Of a stretch of DNA of 64,000 nucleotides, positions 33,798 to 44,925 are shown piece after piece. Within the stretch, counting starts at the first letter, position 1. Every line of letters starts with the position of its first letter. The notes beneath the pieces were generated by a model. The model was given only the letters and a program-made list of their open reading frames with translations, was not told where the DNA came from and searched no databases. Origin of the DNA: Vitellaria paradoxa (lineage: Eukaryota > Streptophyta > Magnoliopsida > Ericales > Sapotaceae); assembly GCA_019916065.1 (NCBI GenBank), contig CM034233.1:50186009-50250008 (forward strand). Reading direction: 5' to 3'. Made by a program: the position numbers and the translations under genes.

Positions 33798-34188
33798 GGT
33801 GCGTTTGGAAAGTTGAAAAATAATGAAAAATGTGATTTGGGTAATTTTTTATCATTTGGTACAACCAACCAACTACATTTTTTAAAGATAAATAGTGCCT
33901 TTTTTTATTTTTGCGTCAATTTTCGGATAGAAAATCCGTTTGAATGATTTTATGTTAAAATTTTTTAGAAGTTATTGAAAAGTTTTTAAGATTTATAAAA
34001 AATTATTAAGTTTTGTAAAAATGTTATTAGAGTTTACAAAAATTTATTAGATTTGTAAAAAATTGTTAGAATAGGTAAATATATATAAATTTATAAAAAT
34101 TTTACAAAGTAGGGAAAGTATAAAAATATGTTAGAAATTTTTAAAATTTTCATAACTCTTCAGAGTTTTTCCCGAACGTTCACTCGCC
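33798..34188 (+). mobile_element. MITE family 2, copy 2
   Basis: Begins ggtgcgtttggaaagttg and shares tgtgatttgggtaatttttt and gaaaatccgtttgaa segments with the copies at 31797 (inverted) and 43746. The right end is poorly conserved. Confidence 0.5.
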
Positions 34189-34334
34189 AAACTCCCTTAA
34201 TTAACTCATCAGTATAAACATTTACTAAATACGGACTATTATCTACTAATTAAAGAAGGCATTGGTATTCAACACGTGCTCAGCTTCAGAAGTAGGGCCA
34301 CATCATCAGGATGGAAAACTTTATATTTCTTTTG

Positions 34335-34939
34335 GATTTCCGGGGCTATAGTAGGTAAATACATTACAGGAGCTAACCCTAAGGGGTTAGATGGGATGGT
34401 CTTGAACTGGGATTTAGGGGCTTACCACCCCAAGGTCTCAAGTTCAAGTCTCTCTCTAGCAAAAACTTAGGGCCAGCCTCCCGGGCGCAAAGCGTAGTAA
34501 AGGTTGGTAGGACGGGCCTCCTTGGCTGGACGAACCGTATCCAGTTCTTGGGTGTGGGTCCGACTCTCCGCTGCTACGCGAGTTCGCGATTGACCGCTAT
34601 ACATGTTGAGGGGCCGGTATGTGTGGCACAAACCAAAAGAGATTCACTCTCTAGGGTTTGGCCTAGGGAGTGAATCTCTCGAGGTTAAATCCTTTTTTTT
34701 TTTTTACATTACAGGAGCTATAGTGGGTAAATAAATGATTGAGATATATCATTAATAATTGAGAAATATGCATTATTAAATAATTTGGATCATTAAATAA
34801 TTATTAAATTATTTGAAAAAAATTAAGTTAAATCAGAACTATTAAATCATTTGAAGAAAATCAAGATTGCATCTCAACCGTTCATTTATTCATTGCAACC
34901 TATGTAGTGTATTTACTCACTGCAATTCCCTGGAATCCG
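34335..34939 (+). mobile_element. MULE-type MITE (family 3) with 9-bp TSD, carrying a SINE
   Basis: The 9-mer tttcttttg flanks it (34326-34334 and 34940-34948). Ends: gatttccggggct on the left, inverse of the right ggattccagggaa. The inverted repeats extend over about 60 bp once the nested SINE (34376-34705) and one SINE target copy are removed. A 9-bp duplication with long inverted repeats is the mark of Mutator-like elements. Without the SINE the element is about 260 bp, like its relative at 44647. Confidence 0.8.
34376..34705 (+). mobile_element. tRNA-derived SINE nested in the MITE
   Basis: Flanked by the 15-mer acattacaggagcta (34361-34375 and 34706-34720), a perfect target duplication. 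Near its 5' end are an A-box-like ggttagatgggatgg and a B-box-like caagttcaagtct. The 3' end is a run of about 13 T. A strong hairpin (34638-34678, gagattcactctctaggg against cctagggagtgaatctc, one mismatch) lies before the tail. The body is GC-rich compared with its surroundings. Confidence 0.85.
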
Positions 34940-36111
34940 TTTCTTTTGTTGTGTGTTTGTTTACGCGAATAAATGGAGGATTTAATATGCAGTCCACTTT
35001 TTTTTTTTAATTAGTTTAACTATAATTCTATATTTGGTCACTGTATTATATATTAAAACTGGATTTTATATTCCTAAAATAGGGGATAAACTATTCCATA
35101 TGATATCTTCTGCCCCGAATTTGTTTCATACTAAAATCTAAATTTTGAAAATTATTTTGCCACATTTTAAACTTTTTCTAAATATTGAGGGGCAAAAACG
35201 TCCAATTAACAAAAATTAAAAAAGCTAACCACTAAAAAATCGATTTTTTCCTTTTTAAACACCAAATAATAATAATAAAATTGATATGTTTTTCTCTCCC
35301 CTTCCCTTTCTCTTTCTTTTTCTCTTTCCTCTTTTGGCCTTCAATTGGATGGACAAATTTTGGTATGCGAGCGGAGAAACATTTCTCTCTTTATTTTTTT
35401 TTTCTTCTTTATTTTCCCTCCAAACTAGAGAAAATATATCATTTCCTCCTCTGTTTCTTTTTTCATTTTCCATTCCTTTGACTTTTCCCTCAATCTATGC
35501 ACTACACTAAAGTCAACTCACATAATTAGCACCATGTATATAATAACAATAATGCTATGTTGCTGGTTTTTTTTTTATTTTCACACAATTATGCAGAATG
35601 CTCATAATGTAAAGCACATCAATTTTTTTCTTTTAAACCCACTAAAATATTCTTCTATTGCGGAAGAGAAAGAGTAATTATAACATCATTGTGTTACCAT
35701 TTTTATAAGAAAAATTTTTAAATCCACATATATATTTTTATGGTCACTGAACATACCTGTTCATGTATAGCTTTATAGCATTTGCAGGTACGTTTGAACA
35801 TATATTTATTTGAATAGTTAAAAAATATAATAAAATAAAAATATTAATATATTTTTTATTTAATTATTTTTAATTTCTCAAATTTCATATTATTTTGTTT
35901 TCATATTCTAACACGACAAAAACAAGTAAAAATTTTGAATCGCTACCCTTTTCTTTAACAAATTCTCGATCCAAGCAATTTAAGTTTCCAAGAAACGTCA
36001 ATTTTAGCAATGAAATAATTCATTGCTATTCAATGAAATAACTTTTTTGGTGAGTTATTTAATGATACATGTTATGGAAATTCGATATGGTAGGTGTGAT
36101 GCTAAAAAGCA

Positions 36112-36143
<32 letters not shown>

Positions 36144-36509
36144 ATATGGTGATAATGATTGTTTTCATCAAATATCATTATGGTCTTGTTTGGAGTAAGA
36201 AAAAACAAGATAAATTGAGTTAAATGTGATTTGGATTAATTTTGGCGTTTTTTCTGAAAAGTCGCAAATTGTGGGAAAATTTTTCAAATCCGTTCCTACG
36301 GATTCAAAAAAATTCACAAAAAACAATAATAATGGTACTCATTTGAAAACTTCAATACGAAAATATATTTTATAAAAAATTTACACATTCGGTTAACTAC
36401 TTTTAGGTTTTTTTAGCAAAATATTAAAATTTTTTTAAATTAGTGATAGCGGAAAAATTAGAGAGGTAGAGAGGTTGTTGGAGATTTATAGAGTTTTTTA
36501 GGTTTATAT
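34940..36509. other. AT-rich intergenic with pyrimidine-rich tract and TA repeat
   Basis: 35290-35490 is almost all T and C with a few breaks. A TA run spans about 36110-36140. No gene recognised; the reading frames through the T/C tract are low-complexity. Confidence 0.5.
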
Positions 36510-36510
36510 A

Positions 36511-36644
36511 TGTGTTTGGAGTGATAAAAATTGAGATAAATTGAGAGTTCATAATGCGTGCAGTGAAAGAAAAAAATTGATGTGATATAAAGTTAATAGA
36601 GATTTATAAATTTTTTGTTATTTGTTTGCAAACCAAACGGAGCC
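36511..36644 (+). mobile_element. MITE family 1, copy b
   Basis: tgtgtttggagtgataaaaa at the left, gcaaaccaaacggagcc at the right, with gagataaattgagagttcat in between. Confidence 0.6.
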
Positions 36645-37180
36645 TTAGTGGCCATACTATTTCATTACCAAAAAATCATATTAATTTTTAGTTATAAGTC
36701 ATTCTCATCACCACAACTTTTAGTAATAAAATTACCAATGATGAAATATAATTTATTATTAAAACTATCATGTAATGGTAAAATAAGATAATTTTTTTAT
36801 CAAAAATATATTATATTAAATTTCGAACTATGTCACTGTAACTACGTCAATTCTCTCTCCATTTTTATTTTTTTTTTAGTGAAAAAATTGTTTCCTCACT
36901 AAAATTCTCAATCATTTTAGGGAGAGTAGTACACGTTGAGCATATATAATAGTATATAGTTATTTTTTCAGTCCAACTGTTTTTCACCCATTCTTTATGT
37001 CGTTCTAGGTCGGCTCAAATGCTAAACAGCCTAAGTTCATAATCTAATATAAAGTCCCAAATTAAGAAAAACAATTATTGATTTACATATTTTGTTATTT
37101 TAAAATTATCTTTTTTTTCTTAATTTCAGTGCTTATCTTAATTTTAAATTATTTTGAAACTTATTTTAATTTATAAAAAT
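36645..37180. other. AT-rich intergenic
   Basis: No gene, RNA gene or clear mobile element seen. Confidence 0.5.
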
Positions 37181-37183
37181 AAA

Positions 37184-37343
37184 GTAGGAGAGGTAGAGGA
37201 AGATCTAAGAGAAGCTGGAAAGAAACCATTAAACATGACCTGACCTACTTAGATTTATCAGAGGACATGCCCCTAAACAGATCTAATTGGCGTCGACAAA
37301 TCCATATAACCGACCCCACCTAGTGAGAAAAGGCTTGGTTTGA
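37184..37343 (+). mobile_element. RTE-type LINE 3' coding end
   Basis: 37186-37323 reads without a stop: RRGRGRSKRSWKETIKHDL, then DLSEDMPLNRSNWRRQIHI and TDPT before TAG. This matches the very C terminus of plant RTE-type LINE reverse transcriptases (GRGRPK...W...DR..WR..IHVADPT). Only this fragment is present. Confidence 0.7.
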
Positions 37344-37850
37344 TTTAGTTTAATAACTTGCAAGTGTATCCATAATATATTTATTAAAAGAATTAATTTA
37401 AATAGTATTCGCTTTTATTTCAATAATGATAAGATATTTTCTCTCATTTTTTAATTCTTACCTTGACTTACGCAATTAGAAAATAAACTTAATGATTTTA
37501 GTTTCAAATTACTAAAATTGACAAGTAATTTGAGACAAAAATTATCTTTGAGTAAAAATTTTAAATATTTTATATTTATACTAAAATTTAAAAATAATTT
37601 AAAATATTTCAATTTCACTTCAAATTTTATATAAAATTTACTTATCCTTAATTATTATTCAAAATGTTATCACTTCTTGCATGAATAACTTCTGTTTAAA
37701 AATTGCATGCATATTTTTTCTTGATTAATTTATTTATTCTATATGATTTTTATTATTTTTACTTTATTTTTATTTTGTAACTTTTAAACACATTCACATT
37801 TATTAAAAAAAAAAGGTGAATATTTTTCCCCCTTCAAGCACCAAAGACTT
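37344..37850. other. AT-rich intergenic
   Basis: Nothing recognised. Confidence 0.5.
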
Positions 37851-38247
37851 TGATAAAGTCCTGATGCCTTATTAAGGTGTATGGTGTGCGTGTGTGAGTG
37901 AGATACATACATATATTATATATATATATGGTATATGAAGAGTATCATTAATTGTCAACTGATGGGATGAAAAGATAAACAAAATATGAACTATCCTCTT
38001 TCTTCGAAGCTAGATTGCTTGTTTTCCAAGCTCTTGTTGGATCTTCACATACATATAACAAACAGAAGGGATCACAAAAAGAAGAACCAAAATAGGTTTT
38101 AAAGATGCCCGCAACCACAAAAGCAAGAAAATAAAATAAAATAGAAAGAAAGGAAATAAAGAAAAGCAACCAACCCTGCTATATGATAACATGATCACCA
38201 TCTTGCTTATATATATATATAGAGAGAGAGGGGGGGGGAAGAGAGAT
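37851..38247 (-). other. Probable 3' UTR and downstream flank of the VTL gene
   Basis: T-rich on the - strand. It begins, right after the stop codon, with a CT/GA run and a TA run (about 38206-38238). The polyadenylation site is not clear. Confidence 0.4.
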
Positions 38248-38928
38248 TTAAAGTCCAGTGGAGCCAACCAACTTTGTTAAGCCAAAAGTAATGGCCATGG
38301 CCAGCCACCCTCCAACCAAAACCCTCAAAGAAGACTTCACCAGAGGAGCCCTCCCAAGCAAAGCACTCGAAGCTCCAAACCCTAGCAGCGCAAAGCTCAC
38401 AGCCCCAATCACCACCCCCAACCTCACCTTGTACTCCTTCACAAACCCTGCCGCCAGCAGCGGCACCACCGCCCCCACAGCGAAAGCCGCGGCGGACGCG
38501 GCCGCGGCGCCCAGCGGGCTCGGCAACTTCTTCCTCTTCTCCTCGAGCTCACTCTCACTAACTTCTCTACCCAAACCCTCTCTCCTTATCTCGGCCATCT
38601 CTATGTCATACTGTGAATAAACGGAGACAAACTCTCCGATGGCCATGCTACAAGCTCCCCCCACCATGCCGGCAATTCCGGTGAGGACCATGGTCTTGGC
38701 ATCGTGCCGGACAGCCCCAACACCCATCATCAGCGCCGCCGTCGACAGTAGCCCATCGTTTGCACCCAGAACGGCTGCTCTGAGCCACTGTGCCCGTTTT
38801 GCGTAGTCAACAACCTCTACCTCGAGACTTCCCATGTTTTGTCCCTCAATATCATCGTTTTGAATTCTGGGTTTTGTTTCTTTAATGGAATTTTCTTGAG
38901 TTTGAGCTTCAGTTGAAGTAATTTCCAT
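38248..38928 (-). CDS. Vacuolar iron transporter homolog (VTL / nodulin-21-like)
   Basis: 226 residues, single exon, start ATG at 38928, stop TAA at 38250-38248. Known of the family: VIT-like (CCC1) proteins move Fe2+ (and some Mn2+) across the vacuolar membrane; the short plant VTLs, including soybean nodulin-21, lack the long cytosolic metal-binding domain of VIT1. Seen: a hydrophilic N terminus (1-48), the signature GANDGLLSTAALMMGVGAV (55-73), GGACSMAIGEFVSVYSQYD (90-108), a short charged loop (109-136) and predicted spans at about 51-72, 79-101, 139-162, 170-192 and 200-222. Length fits VTLs (about 200-230). A longer in-frame start at 39183 is rejected because that stretch contains the TATA box and a Lys run from an A tract. 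The frame is intact, so the gene is probably functional. Which VTL paralog is not resolved. Confidence 0.93.
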   Translation of the reverse strand: MEITSTEAQTQENSIKETKPRIQNDDIEGQNMGSLEVEVVDYAKRAQWLRAAVLGANDGLLSTAALMMGVGAVRHDAKTMVLTGIAGMVGGACSMAIGEFVSVYSQYDIEMAEIRREGLGREVSESELEEKRKKLPSPLGAAAASAAAFAVGAVVPLLAAGFVKEYKVRLGVVIGAVSFALLGFGASSALLGRAPLVKSSLRVLVGGWLAMAITFGLTKLVGSTGL

Positions 38929-39016
38929 GGAGGAAGAGGAGGAAGAAGAAGAAGGATAATGAAGATTTCTTGTGTGGGTCTCGAGGAGTGTGGACGGCAC
39001 ACGCCTTTGGAGAGGG
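38929..39016 (-). other. 5' UTR of the VTL gene
   Basis: About 60-90 bp between the TATA box and the ATG. Includes a CTT/CCT (AAGAAGGAG on +) repeat at about 38929-38956 just before the start codon. Confidence 0.5.
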
Positions 39017-39024
39017 GTATATAG
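39016..39024 (-). promoter_or_regulatory. TATA box of the VTL gene
   Basis: CACTATATACCCC on the - strand (tatata core about 39017-39024), roughly 90 bp upstream of the ATG, in the expected place for a plant core promoter with a short 5' UTR. Confidence 0.6.
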
Positions 39025-39183
39025 TGGGAGAGAGGGTAATATCAGGTAGATGTGATGGGCTTTTTTTTTTTTTTTTTTTGAGGATGGTGGGAGAGAGCAT
39101 CTGATGCGTTCACATTTGTGAGACAGTGGAAGGCAAAAGGTTGAACTTGGTTGGTCTGTGAGCTTCCTATGGGTGGAAATCAT

Positions 39184-39727
39184 GTAAATCTATAACGTAA
39201 TCGGCCCTTCCAACATGCCATAAAGGTCAAATATCTTAGGCTTTATTGGTTTCAAACATGCTTTTAGCTTTTTTTTTCTTTTTTTTTTCTTATATGATTT
39301 TTCCTAAATTTTGATACTTTTAAAAAATTTATTTTTAAGTATTAATGCATTCGTAAAAAAAAATCAAAAAATTCATATTTACTTGAGTAAAAGTTAAAAA
39401 AAATTAACTTTTTTTTTTTTTTACTTTTTTAACCAAATGACTAGCTTTTGTTCAAATAGACACGAATTTTTATAGTATTTTTTTACTATTAATATAACTA
39501 AAAGTACAACTTTAAAAAAAAATTAAATTTGATTAAAAAATTATATAAGATTAAAAAAAACTATATTTAATAAAAAAACACCAAAGACGTAACCAAACCA
39601 ATCCTAACCTTCACGATTTTGAAAAGACTATATATATATATACATATATATATATATAACCACGTCTTATCAAATTTCAACGAATGTTTATCATTAGAAT
39701 CTTAAAACATTTTTAATTTCTTACTAA
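39184..39727. other. VTL upstream region, AT-rich
   Basis: Long T and A runs and a TA/TACA run at about 39628-39658. The 39245-39600 stretch has weakly inverted ends and may be an old MITE. No gene seen. Confidence 0.4.
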
Positions 39728-39856
39728 GGTGAGTTTAGAGTAAAATAAAGTGAAATAAATTGAAAGTTCGTAATACGTGTAAAGAAAAAGTTTATGTGAT
39801 ATAAAGTTAACAGAGATTTATAGAAATTTTTAGAGTTTTTGCAAACCAAACTCACC
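39728..39856 (+). mobile_element. MITE family 1, copy c
   Basis: Inverted ends ggtgagtttagag and gcaaaccaaactcacc. Core attgaaagttcgtaatacgt and gatataaagttaacagagat shared with copy b. Confidence 0.65.
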
Positions 39857-41279
39857 CTAACTTTTTTTTTCAGATAGGCATAATCAAATATTCTGCTAAT
39901 ATGTTAATACTCTTTTTTTTTTTTTTCACTGGTTCGTAAATATATAAATATGATGGAAATATTTTTACAATATTTTTTGTCAATTAATATAATATAATTA
40001 AAATTAAATTTTTTTTAAAAATAATAATAAAATACTCGGCATTAATTATATGCCTGTAAGTACTTACAAGGTTGGTTTTTTATGCTTCATTTTTGCCAAT
40101 GCTTGTTTGTATATGAAATATTTGTATAGAATAATTGGTGTTTAATAGATTGTATCATCAATACATTTAAATCGATTAATCAGGTAAACAATCTCTTACT
40201 CATTGAGTTAATGATTTTAATTAAGTTCAAACTTATTTAATTTAAATTTAATTAGTAAGATTTATAAGTTTGGATAATTATTACTACGTACCTCTAGAAA
40301 TCACGCATAGGACTTGTTTGAAACACAAAAAATATAAAATTTTAGCAATTTTTTTTTTTAATGTCGGACAACACTCAAAAGTTGCTAGAAAATTTTAAAA
40401 ATTTCTCCCGCTTTTTTAACCAAACAGTCAAAAGTTCTTAAAATTCTTAAAAATTTCTCTAATTTTTTACTAAATAATAATAAAATTACTAAAAACTTAT
40501 AAAAGTTGCTCAAATTTCAAATTTTTATCTAACGTGTAAAAAATTGCGCTCGGTAACATTGGCCAAAAAAGTTATTAAAAATTTTTAAAATTTTCGCTTT
40601 TTTGGCCTGTAGTATTTGCCAACTACTACTGATTTAATATATAATAAAGCCATCCAGCAGGCGTTGGTAACAACCTGGCCAATCTTTTCTTTGTAAATTT
40701 GCTAGATTTGCACTGGAGAAAAAAACAAATTAATTGAGACGATATAGTGGTTGGAATTTTGTTTTTTCTTTTTTATAGCATTGCTCCGATAATTAGAAAA
40801 ACGTATACGTTAAGGGATCATCAGTTTCTTAGTTACACTTGGTGTCATTTAATGTCGTTTAAATAACATGACTTTTAATAATTTTTTAATAATTTTTCCT
40901 CTTAAAAGTAAAAATGACTTTACTTATAATATTTTTATAACAAACTAAATCCAAAGTTTTCATAATTATATATTATGTATAGAAAAGATAATATTTTTTA
41001 AAAAAAATTATAAAAAATTAACGCAAACTATATAATGGTAATAACAAATTTTTAATAAAAAATATTTAATAGTTTTTATTTTAAATTAATATAATAAAAT
41101 TAAAAATGAGTCATATTTTCTAATAATATAAAATTTTCTTTTAACAGTTACATTAAAATTTCATTAATCTATTAAAAAATGATTCATACTAATAAAAAAC
41201 CTTCAAATATATTAGATAAACTATTACAAACAATTAATTGTATTTTTACTACTCTTTGTCGCTAACCCCTCTCTCTAAC
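39857..41279. other. AT-rich intergenic
   Basis: Long A/T runs. The part around 40310-40620 has MITE-like ends but I could not define borders. No gene seen. Confidence 0.45.
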
Positions 41280-41487
41280 CCACCCCTAGTTGGTCCAGTG
41301 GACAGGGAGTTAAGCTTGAGACTTGAATGATATACCTAGGTCGCAGGTTCGATTCTCACCTAGAGCAGCCAAAATTTAAGTGGAAGGCCATGATGGTGGG
41401 TTGCTGCATTAGTTCCCCCGATGATTTGTAACTCAGTGAGTAAAACTACTGGACGATTTCCCTTGCTACTAAAAAAAAAAAAAAAAA
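41280..41487 (+). mobile_element. tRNA-derived SINE with poly(A) tail
   Basis: A-box-like tagttggtccagtgg (41287-41301), B-box ggttcgattctc (41346-41357), a non-tRNA body (gggttgctgcattag; gtaactcagtgagtaaaac) and a tail of 17 A (41471-41487). A short aaccc on both sides may be the target duplication. Confidence 0.8.
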
Positions 41488-41615
41488 CCCTTTCCACCAA
41501 TACTAATTTATCTCAGTGTAATTGTTAGCCTCTTTTCTAAAATAACAAAAAAGGTAAAAATTATCCCAATAAAACTTACTTTTGTTACTCCCAAAATAAA
41601 TAGGTCCTAAAAGGT

Positions 41616-41616
41616 T

Positions 41617-41650
<34 letters not shown>

Positions 41651-41672
41651 CATCATCATCATCATCATCATC
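41616..41672 (+). repeat. Compound (ATT)n(ATC)n microsatellite
   Basis: About eleven TTA units followed by about seven TCA units. Confidence 0.95.
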
Positions 41673-42440
41673 GAGGGTAATATTTGGTACAACATTACAA
41701 ACAACTCTTTCTGAAAAAAATTACCAAAAAAAAAAAACTTTCTGAAATAGAAAACAAACAAAATTGAAGCTAAATTTGGGTGGACCCCTATGCAGCCCCA
41801 TTTAATTAGTAACATGTTTTGAACCGACCTGCCTTCTAATGGTTAAATAATTAGTACGATTTAAATACTTTTAATTTTGAAAGAAATACCCAAAAGGTAT
41901 CAAAGCTGCCTAAGATGGAGTTTGGAGTTTTGAAAAAAATTTTAAAAATTTTAAAAATTAGTGTAGAAAATGACACGTAACAAATTTTGATTGTAAAAAA
42001 AGTTAGAAATTTTTCAAATTTTTTTGAATTTTTTTTTAATTTCAAAATTCCAAACATAGATCAAATGAAAAAAGTTTTTTTCCTTTTCTGTTATGCATAG
42101 TAATTAATCTTCAAAATGGTAATTAATACTTTTGAAGATATCACAATTACGTTAAACAACTCGTCTTCGTATAAGAAACAACTAAATTTTTTTAAGAAGC
42201 GAGAAGGGAAGCTAGTGGAGTTGTAATTGAATCCCGTGTCTTTGCTTGATTTTATGACCGTCTCTATTTATATTCATATTTATGTATAAATATTTTAAAA
42301 TCTTAATAAAGAAGTGAAATAATTAATAAATTTATTTTTAATTAGATCAAATTCAAAGTAGCATTTGTTGAGGTTGTAACAACCTATGTGTAATTTGTGG
42401 TTAGGATAGTTAGATTAGATTTTAATGATTCAGAGGCATT
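41673..42440. other. AT-rich intergenic
   Basis: No gene recognised. 41925-42060 has MITE-like tttggagttt and ccaaac segments in opposite orientation, too worn to call. Confidence 0.4.
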
Positions 42441-42443
42441 CGT

Positions 42444-42552
42444 AAGACAGTCCGATGCACGAAACTCCCACCTTGCGCGGATTTAGGGAAGGGTCAAACC
42501 ATAAAGATCTATTGTACGCAGTCTTATCCTGCATATTTGCAAGAGACTGTTT
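42444..42552 (+). repeat. Dispersed RTE/SINE-type repeat fragment
   Basis: Contains gtccgatgcacgaaactccc, then gatttagggaagggtcaaac, then tgtacgcagtcttatcctgc and gcaagagactgttt. I recognise this as a fragment repeated in many angiosperm genomes and associated with non-LTR retrotransposons; the exact family is not certain from memory. Confidence 0.5.
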
Positions 42553-43555
42553 AAAAACATTCAGATGCATTCATGTTTTTTCATATTAAAAAAATATGAA
42601 TATATCTGAATCATTAAATTTTAAACCAACAATTCCGATCTCAGGTTATATTTGGTACATAGGAATGGAATAAAATAAGAGGTAAGAATAAAATAAGAGT
42701 GGCGACCATTTTATAATTTAAGTTCGAATTAGACCAAAGTTTTCTTAACTATTAAGAAATATGATAATAAATATTTTTAGTCTTTTAGGATGCTTAAGTA
42801 TAAATTTGTACAAAAAATAAGTCTAAAGGTAAAATAATTATTTTACAGCTCCAGTTTGGATTTAGTTCGAAAGTAATTGAGAAAAATTTTTATCATAGAG
42901 TAGTTGCTTGTAATTGTAATGGAGTGATTATACCATTACTTAAATTATAAAATGTTTTCTTACTTAAATGTGAAAATAGTTATTCTCATAAGATAACATT
43001 TTAATTTAATTTTTTATACTAAATATGAGAATAAATTCTATCCCATTTTGTCAAATTCCAACGTACGCTCCGATTCGCTATGTTTCGGTGCTGACTTCAG
43101 TGCCAAAGAAGGCGGTTGCTACGTACGCGTATTTCAAGTTTCTTTTGTCCTTTTTTATTAGCACGTGCAAATAAAATTAATCGAAAGCCAAAAGGAAACA
43201 ATCCCACGGACCGAAGATAAAGCGTGGGGCGGGAGCGTATTCAATTGTGCAGTGGGTTTAGGTTTAGGCTTAGTTTGAGAAAGAAAGTGATTGATTTTTT
43301 TAGCTAATTATTTTTGTGTTTGGAAAAAAAAAGTGACTTTTTTAAAGGTAAATTTTAGTTTTGATTAATTTGACTTTTTTGCCTTTGAAAGTTTAAAAGA
43401 AAGTTAAAATATAAGAGGATAAATTTAATCAGTGACTACAGTAACTACTAAATAGTTGCTACTAGACAGGGACGCCAAACGAAACCTTAGACTTGTTACT
43501 CCGTTCAAACTTGTCCAATTTAATTTTTATTAATAAAATATATATTAAAGCTTTA
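42553..43555. other. Intergenic, nothing recognised
   Basis: AT-rich with one GC-richer patch at about 43060-43250 that does not code for a recognisable protein. Confidence 0.45.
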
Positions 43556-43708
43556 TTTAGAGTGACAAAAAAACTTAAAAAAAAAAAGTAAACAATACTT
43601 AAAAATTTTAAAAATTATTCACTTTTTATCTTATTACATGAATTACGAATTTACAATTTATCTCACTTTAACTCATTTTATCTCACTTTTTGTCACTCTA
43701 AACACACC
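43556..43708 (-). mobile_element. MITE family 1, copy d
   Basis: In inverse orientation: tttttgtcactctaaacacacc at the right, tttagagtgac at the left; contains attacgaatttac and aaaaattattcacttttta. Confidence 0.65.
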
Positions 43709-43745
43709 TTAAAAATCAAGAGTAAAATTGTAGTGAAATATGTAA

Positions 43746-44224
43746 GCTCCTGTTCGAAGCTACAAGAGTTAAAAGATAAAATTTGATTTGAGTTATTTTT
43801 TGGTATTTAAAGTATAAATCACAAAACACAAAAAGAAAAAAGGTGCATTTGGAATAATAAAAAGTGAAAAAACTGAGATAATTTGTAGGTTCGTAATTCG
43901 TGCATTGAAATAAAAATGAATAATTTTTAAAATTTTTTTGAGATTTTCAAAAATTTTCAGCCTTTTTTTGTAAACCAAACACACCAAAAGATGAATACTT
44001 TCGATCAAATGAATTTTCATCCGTTTGAACATATTTGGATAAATACCTTTTGACTTTTCTATTAAGATTTTTTGAAATTTATAGAAATGTTGTTAGGATT
44101 TGTAGAGATATATGAACTTATAAAAATTCATGTAATTTGAGGTAAAAAATTTTATAGAGAATTGTAAAGAAATTAGAGAGATTTTTAGTTTTTTTTAACC
44201 TTTTTCGAAACTCCAAACGGGCAC
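43746..44224 (+). mobile_element. MITE family 2, copy 3, interrupted by family 1
   Basis: Left part (43746-43841) has gtttcgaagct-like end and tttgatttgagttatttttt; right part (43986-44224) has tttcatccgtttgaacat, cttttgacttttctatta and the end cgaaactccaaacgggcac. Between them sits a family 1 MITE. Confidence 0.6.
43842..43985 (+). mobile_element. MITE family 1, copy e, nested
   Basis: Ends ggtgcatttggaataat and ccaaacacacc; core aggttcgtaattcgtgcatt. Lies inside a family 2 MITE; flanking A runs allow a 3-bp duplication but do not prove it. Confidence 0.65.
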
Positions 44225-44646
44225 TAAGAGCACTTGTGGGAGTGTTTTTTAAAGTTGTAAAAATTAATATAAATTTATAAAAATTATAATTTCGTAAATT
44301 TACACTAAATAAAAAATTTAAATTTTATAGAGATCCGCAGAATTTTATGAAATCTTGTGAAGTTTCAAATGAGCTATCATGTTATAAATATAAAATAATA
44401 AATATATATTATTTAATTATTTTTAAATATTAAACGAATTTTAGTTCTTAATGAGCTGAGCTGCCAATGTTAAAATTCAACTAATTTTTTAAATAAAATT
44501 TAATTTTTCTGCTCATATTTATGTCTAATTGAATGAATTAAAATGGGTCTGAATACATTTACCAATAAGTCGATTTTCTGCAGCACACAATACCATAAGC
44601 TACAAAGCTCATAGTCTCAATTCAAATGACATACAGAGAAACATTT

Positions 44647-44916
44647 GAGTTCCAAGAAGCTGTAGTGGAAAAATTTATTGCAGGAACTGTAGTGGATCAA
44701 TTAACTATTAAGATGTAATTGCATCAAATCTAATGATTTTAATTTAATGTAAAAAATTAAATTCAAAATAGAAATAAAAATTAAATAAATCTGATTAGAA
44801 CATAATTAATGTAGAATATGAAAAGATACATCATATTAAAATACAATTACATCTTCACCGTTGATTGATCCACTGTAACCCCTAGAGTTAATTTTCTCAC
44901 TGCAACCCCTGGGACC
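44647..44916 (+). mobile_element. MULE-type MITE (family 3) with 9-bp TSD
   Basis: The 9-mer gaaacattt flanks it (44638-44646 and 44917-44925). The left end gagttccaagaagctgtagt is inverted at the right (inverse ggtcccaggggttgcagtga), the inverted repeats running about 70 bp. Related to 34335-34939. No ORF. Confidence 0.82.
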
Positions 44917-44925
44917 GAAACATTT

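Noticed and set aside
35255..35510. ORFs on both strands through the pyrimidine-rich tract
   Set aside because: Low-complexity Lys/Arg or Phe/Ser strings caused by T/C bias.
38929..39183. Longer in-frame start for the VTL protein (adds 85 residues)
   Set aside because: The added stretch reads through the TATA box and an A tract (Lys run) and has no family match; ATG 38928 gives the usual VTL length.
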